8,520 nt of DNA, taken from Candidatus Omnitrophota bacterium. GTDB taxonomy: Bacteria > Omnitrophota > Gorgyraeia > Gorgyraeales > Gorgyraeaceae. Shown piece by piece: positions 5,678 through 8,520 of the stretch. Where the stretch lies: positions 1 through 8,520 of the forward strand of contig JAPLMC010000030.1 of the NCBI GenBank assembly GCA_026387215.1, in the 5' to 3' direction. Position 1 is the first letter of the stretch. Every line of letters begins with the position of its first letter. The translations under genes and the position numbers were made by a program. The notes beneath the pieces were generated by a model. It did not search any database. It had not been told where the DNA came from and saw only the letters and a program-made list of their open reading frames with translations.

Positions 5678-7345
5678 TTACAATGTCACTTTTGTCAAGA
5701 TGTTTGCACAGTTTTGTTCCAATTCTTCCGGAGTAAACGGCCTGCCGTCGTATTTCAGTATCTTATGGTCTATATGTACATTATAGAATTTAAGAAAATT
5801 TACCAGCTGGCCCGTGGAATTATTTTCAACGCATATTATCTTTTTAACACCTTTGAGCGCTTCTTTAAACTGCTTTAGAGGGAAAGGCGACAATACGACC
5901 GGCTGCACAACCTTTAAGCCAAGCTTTAACCCTATCTCCACGCATGGGCCCTTATTCGACCCCCAGAATAAAAGAGCAATAGAGGCATCTTTCTTACCAT
6001 AAACTTTTACAACTTCATACTGCTCTAGCTCTTCCAGAAGATATCTTTCCTTACGAAATCTTTTATCCTGCATTATAACAGTTAAATCTTTATCTTCTAT
6101 GGTTATGCCTGCCTCGTTATGTTCATAACTATTAACTTTTATTATAGCGTCCTTATCGGAAGGAAACGCAAGGGAAGAAATTCCATTTTCCGTATTTTGG
6201 TATCTTTTATACTCGCCTTCTTTATTCCACAATAAAGGCTCAATGCCTTTTATTTTCCCGATAGACTCTGCATCAAAACTATAAGTCCCTTCATTAAGCG
6301 TCTTGTCGCACAAAATAATTGCAGGCACCTGATATTTCCACGCCAGGTTCATTGATATAGTTGACCAATAATAAGCTTCTTCTGCGTCTCCAGGCGCTAC
6401 TAAAAAACGCGTAAATTCTCCTTGTCCAGCGCTTAGAGCAAAATTCAATTCTGTTTGTCCGGTATAAGTTGGAAGGCCTGTGCTCGGACCAGGCCTCTGT
6501 CCCAGCACAACTACTATTGGCAATTCTGCCATTCCGCTCAAACTCAATCCTTCTGTCATCAGGCAAAATCCACCTCCTGAAGTCCCTACAGCCACTCTAT
6601 CGCCAGTATATGAAAAGCCAGCTGCCATAAGCATAACTGCTATTTCATTTTCAGGATGGATCACCTTTAAGGAAAAATCTATCGCAACTTCTGCTAGAAA
6701 ATGCAACACCCCAGAACTAGGCGTCATGGGATATGAAATATACGTCTTGAGTCCTCCTTTAATAAGCCCAAGCCCTATTGCTTCATTTCCCGTAATCAAA
6801 GGCAGGGGTTTTTGTTTTAATTTTTCTACTTTAGCAAATTCTTTCGCCTGGCTAAACCCACGAAACGCCACATCCAAGTTTAGATCTATTTCCCTGGATA
6901 TATTTTTTCTAAAAACCTTTTCCAGCACATCCATTCCTATGCCTAAAGCCTTGCACATCGCTCCGATAATACAGGAATTGCGCATCAATTCAAGCGCCTT
7001 GGCCTCTTTTATTATAATACCTATAGGAATTCCCAGGCCTTCATCTGATTTTACTGAAGTTGAATCATAGATAATAAGGGCTTTATCACCCAGCCTGGAT
7101 TTATGAAAATCAATGCTATCCTGATTTAATGCAAGAAGCACATCTACTGTATCCAAATGAGTAGTTATTTTATACTGAGAGCACCTTATAATTGAAAAAG
7201 TATGCCCGCCTCTTATAACAGAAGGATAGTCGCGGTAAATATAAATACGATATCCAACCTGGTTGAAGATGTGGCCGATAATCAGGCTTGATTTATCAAT
7301 GCCGTCTCCAGCCTTTCCTGCAATAAGGATTGAAAAGTTGTCCAT
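5678..7345 (-). CDS. korA: 2-oxoacid:ferredoxin oxidoreductase, gamma-alpha fusion subunit
   Basis: 555-aa fused subunit partnering the beta subunit encoded next. Residues 1 to about 175 are the gamma domain: ILIAGKAGDGI (6-16), a CoA-binding-type start, and RDYPSVIRGGHT (38-49). Residues about 185-555 are the alpha (pyrimidine-binding) domain: GNEAIGLGLIKGG (186-198), YPMTPSS (205-211; the common form is YPITPSS), HPENEIAV (230-237), GTSGGGF (254-260) and QRPGPSTGLPT (283-293), where the conserved Thr/Arg contact substrate. Length and gamma-alpha order match Kor-type fusions. No ferredoxin-like delta domain is fused, so electrons should leave to a separate ferredoxin through the beta-subunit cluster. 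ATG at 7343-7345 lies 9 nt after the superoxide reductase stop, with no clear SD, so translational coupling to that gene is probable. TAA stop. Confidence 0.93.
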   Translation of the reverse strand: MDNFSILIAGKAGDGIDKSSLIIGHIFNQVGYRIYIYRDYPSVIRGGHTFSIIRCSQYKITTHLDTVDVLLALNQDSIDFHKSRLGDKALIIYDSTSVKSDEGLGIPIGIIIKEAKALELMRNSCIIGAMCKALGIGMDVLEKVFRKNISREIDLNLDVAFRGFSQAKEFAKVEKLKQKPLPLITGNEAIGLGLIKGGLKTYISYPMTPSSGVLHFLAEVAIDFSLKVIHPENEIAVMLMAAGFSYTGDRVAVGTSGGGFCLMTEGLSLSGMAELPIVVVLGQRPGPSTGLPTYTGQTELNFALSAGQGEFTRFLVAPGDAEEAYYWSTISMNLAWKYQVPAIILCDKTLNEGTYSFDAESIGKIKGIEPLLWNKEGEYKRYQNTENGISSLAFPSDKDAIIKVNSYEHNEAGITIEDKDLTVIMQDKRFRKERYLLEELEQYEVVKVYGKKDASIALLFWGSNKGPCVEIGLKLGLKVVQPVVLSPFPLKQFKEALKGVKKIICVENNSTGQLVNFLKFYNVHIDHKILKYDGRPFTPEELEQNCANILTKVTL

Positions 7346-7354
7346 AAATTCAGC

Positions 7355-7750
7355 TTATTCTATTGTCATATCTTTAGAACTTTGCCACAAGCCATGTATA
7401 TTACAATAAGAGGACGCCAAGATCGCGCCTGATTTTTCTGTTTTAAATTTTAAATTTACTTCAGGAGCTGTATAAACAGTGCTTGTGTCCGGGCCCTGGC
7501 CTGATTCCCCATGTGAAGTAAATTCAAATTTCCCTATCTGATATGGAAATTTCTCTCCTAAAGGAAGGAAGTAAACTTCTATCCAGCGTATATGATGAGC
7601 CGTAGCATTAGGGTGGGCGATCTCTTTTCCAACGACTACTTTAACAGAAGCTGTTTCCCCTTTTTTTATCTTTTCAAGGGTTTCAATAACCGGCACGTGT
7701 TTTTCCTTTTTCCAATCAGCGGACTGCAATAAATCCTCCAACTCTGCCAT
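7355..7750 (-). CDS. Superoxide reductase (class II desulfoferrodoxin / neelaredoxin)
   Basis: Cytoplasmic non-haem iron enzyme that reduces superoxide to hydrogen peroxide without making oxygen, using electrons from rubredoxin. The 131-aa protein has only the catalytic domain (neelaredoxin type, no N-terminal desulforedoxin cysteines). Iron ligands and catalytic residues are all visible: the EKHVP loop with E16, K17 and H18; H46 and H52 in IAHPNATAHHIRW; and C116 with H119 in SYCNIHGLW. This gives the expected four His plus one Cys site with the gating Glu-Lys pair. ATG at 7748-7750 is preceded by a strong GGAGG SD. The rubredoxin gene lies directly upstream, its usual electron donor, and the thiol peroxidase beyond it could remove the peroxide product. 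The leader resembles that of the rubredoxin gene. Confidence 0.96.
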   Translation of the reverse strand: MAELEDLLQSADWKKEKHVPVIETLEKIKKGETASVKVVVGKEIAHPNATAHHIRWIEVYFLPLGEKFPYQIGKFEFTSHGESGQGPDTSTVYTAPEVNLKFKTEKSGAILASSYCNIHGLWQSSKDMTIE

Positions 7751-7754
7751 AAAT

Positions 7755-7801
7755 CCTCCACAAATTTGCGAAGCAACTTTTATCCCGAGCCGCCCGCTAT
7801 T
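7755..7801 (-). repeat. Leader element copy 1 (before superoxide reductase)
   Basis: 47-bp intergenic stretch that ends in the SD and resembles the leader at 7986-8028. On the plus strand both read CCTCCA, an A/T-rich part, CGAAG flanked by a small inverted repeat, then AGC and CCGC[TC]ATT. Here the hairpin is short (TTGC-GAA-GCAA at 7766-7776) and there is a GC-rich patch at about 7784-7797. It could be a dispersed intergenic repeat or a shared regulatory leader. Confidence 0.45.
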
Positions 7802-7841
7802 AAAGATTATGCGGCGAGGAATATCTGCTTCCCGTTTTTAA

Positions 7842-7979
7842 TTATAATTCTTCAAATTGATCTTTTCCAACACCGCACTCAGGGCATGTCCAATCATCCG
7901 GTAAATTCTCAAACGCGACATTTTTATTATCTGCAGGATCATATACATAACCGCAAACAATGCATCTGTATTTTTTCAT
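7842..7979 (-). CDS. rub: Rubredoxin (short, 45-residue form)
   Basis: One-iron Fe(Cys)4 electron carrier, the usual donor to superoxide reductase. The protein starts MKKYRCIVCGYVYDPA and ends DWTCPECGVGKDQFEEL, with ligands C6, C9, C32 and C35. At 45 residues it is 7-8 shorter than typical 52-54-residue rubredoxins; the missing part is the loop between the two CxxC pairs, as in the short rubredoxin known from Desulfovibrio desulfuricans. The conserved aromatic core (Y4, Y11, Y13, F23, W30, F42) is intact, so it is not a fragment. ATG at 7977-7979 has a good SD (GGAGG, 7986-7990), and the stop is TAA at 7842-7844. The superoxide reductase follows after 91 nt. Confidence 0.96.
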   Translation of the reverse strand: MKKYRCIVCGYVYDPADNKNVAFENLPDDWTCPECGVGKDQFEEL

Positions 7980-7985
7980 AACATA

Positions 7986-8028
7986 CCTCCAATTTTTACG
8001 AAGTAAAAATCGTCTCTAGCCCGCCATT
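7986..8028 (-). repeat. Leader element copy 2 with hairpin (before rubredoxin)
   Basis: 43-bp stretch similar to 7755-7801. It contains a perfect inverted repeat, ATTTTTAC-GAA-GTAAAAAT at 7992-8010 (8-bp arms, 3-nt loop), ending directly beside the rubredoxin SD, so the hairpin could affect ribosome access. It also lies 3' of the thiol peroxidase gene, but has almost no G-C pairs and no U-tract, so it is a poor terminator. Confidence 0.5.
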
Positions 8029-8049
8029 GTTTCAATAGCTAGCAAGGGA

Positions 8050-8520
8050 CTATTTATCTTCTACAATTTTTTTCAACGCCAATAACGCTTGGTCATAATC
8101 AGGCGGAGAGGTTAGTTCCGGCACAACCTGAATCTATTTGATAACGTCATTTTTATCAATTATAAATATCGCCCTGGCCAAAAGTCTGAGCTCTTTTATC
8201 AAAATTCCGAATTTCTGGCCAAAATCAGCTTCTTTATGATCTGAAAAGGTCTTTACTATCTTTATATCATTTGCTTGACAGAATCTTTTCTGCGCAAAAG
8301 GCAGGTCCATTGAAATAAATATAATCACAAGATCTTTTGAAAGTTTTGACGCCTCGTCATTAAATCGTTTTATTTCAAGATCGCATACGGGCGTGTCCAG
8401 CGAAGGCACTGAGGCAATCAATTTTATTTTATTTTTAAAGCTCGAAAGCAAAACCTCTCCGAGATCAGTATTCAGGACCTTAAAATCCCTTACTTTTTGG
8501 CCAGTTTTTATCTCTTCTCC
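8050..8520 (-). pseudogene. tpx: Thiol peroxidase (Tpx peroxiredoxin), cut by right edge, interrupted by in-frame TAG
   Basis: Atypical two-cysteine peroxiredoxin that reduces hydrogen and alkyl peroxides with thioredoxin. Reading inward from the right edge gives GEEIKTGQKVRDFKV, then LIASVPSLDTPVCDLEIKRF with the peroxidatic Cys in TPVC, then MDLPFAQKRFCQANDIK with the resolving Cys, then IKELRLLARAIFIIDKND, all standard Tpx. About 15-20 N-terminal residues lie beyond the window; a TTG at 8451 falls inside the conserved fold and is not a start. At 8134-8136 a TAG stop follows DKNDVIK, yet the same frame continues for 27 residues, IQVVPELTSPPDYDQALLAL and a lysine-rich end, to a second TAG at 8050-8052. 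That tail matches the normal Tpx C-terminus (compare E. coli EPDYDAAL), and the TAG falls where Tyr or Phe is usual. Possible explanations are a nonsense mutation, a sequence error or read-through. Without the tail, the last strand and helix are missing. Confidence 0.88.

Noticed and set aside
6480..7070. 196-codon open frame on the plus strand
   Set aside because: It lies wholly antisense to the alpha-subunit coding region, has no family resemblance or SD, and is rich in Pro/Ser runs typical of a shadow frame.
7992..8010. Intrinsic terminator for thiol peroxidase
   Set aside because: The stem is almost all A-T and is followed by TGGAGG rather than a U-tract; it adjoins the rubredoxin SD instead.
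8050..8136. Genome-wide reassignment of TAG to an amino acid
   Set aside because: TAG is used at the expected natural end of the Rrf2 gene and at the natural end of Tpx, so a single error, mutation or local read-through is simpler.
8134..8451. Complete 105-aa thiol peroxidase starting at TTG 8451
   Set aside because: Family-conserved residues continue upstream of the TTG in the same frame to the window edge, so the real start is outside the window.
1..8520. CRISPR array, tRNA or rRNA genes, insertion sequence or prophage
   Set aside because: The window is almost fully covered by minus-strand metabolic genes; no repeat-spacer pattern, cloverleaf, transposase or integrase sequence was seen.

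Overview
All genes in this AT-rich window lie on the minus strand, so transcription runs from the right edge to the left. The gene set points to an obligately or strictly anaerobic bacterium: rubredoxin, a one-iron superoxide reductase, thiol peroxidase, a ferredoxin-linked 2-oxoacid oxidoreductase, an Rrf2 regulator with a cysteine triad, a cluster-binding ferredoxin and a radical SAM enzyme. The phylum cannot be fixed from this sequence. An uncultured anaerobe of the Omnitrophota/Elusimicrobiota kind would fit, but that is only an impression. Starts are mostly ATG (one GTG) with GGAGG-type Shine-Dalgarno sites, and TAA, TGA and TAG are all used as stops.

Right block (about 8520 to 7355): thiol peroxidase (cut by the right edge and interrupted by an in-frame TAG), a short 45-residue rubredoxin, and a class II superoxide reductase. 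This is the standard anaerobe defence in which rubredoxin feeds electrons to superoxide reductase and peroxide goes to a thiol peroxidase. Rubredoxin and superoxide reductase have similar leaders that look like two copies of one intergenic element.

Central block (7345 to 3435): a gamma-alpha fusion subunit and a beta subunit of a 2-oxoacid:ferredoxin oxidoreductase, an FMN-binding split-barrel protein that is frameshifted by an imperfect 8-bp tandem repeat, and a thioredoxin-reductase-like flavoprotein. The beta, split-barrel and reductase genes overlap end to end. The reductase keeps its redox CxxC but lacks the usual NADPH-binding arginine motif.

Left-central block (3370 to 634), after a 64-nt gap holding a perfect 9-bp-arm hairpin: an orphan NqrB/RnfD-like membrane protein, a secreted protein resembling a superoxide-reductase/SoxZ-type domain, an AmmeMemoRadiSam-type radical SAM enzyme and an AzoR-like flavoprotein. 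The first three overlap by 4 nt each and must be co-translated. This combination of a membrane flavoprotein relative, a small exported redox-type domain and AmrS is the least explained part of the window.

Left block (636 to 1): an Rrf2 regulator and a two-cluster ferredoxin cut by the left edge. They have their own sigma70-type promoter (TTGACA, 17 bp, TAAGAT) inside the end of the AzoR gene. An 8-bp-arm palindrome sits exactly on the -10 box, the layout of an autorepressed Rrf2 gene.

Two genes are broken in this sequence (the FMN protein and thiol peroxidase). For the first, the two repeat units differ only at synonymous third positions, which suggests that two strain variants were joined during metagenome assembly rather than a real mutation.
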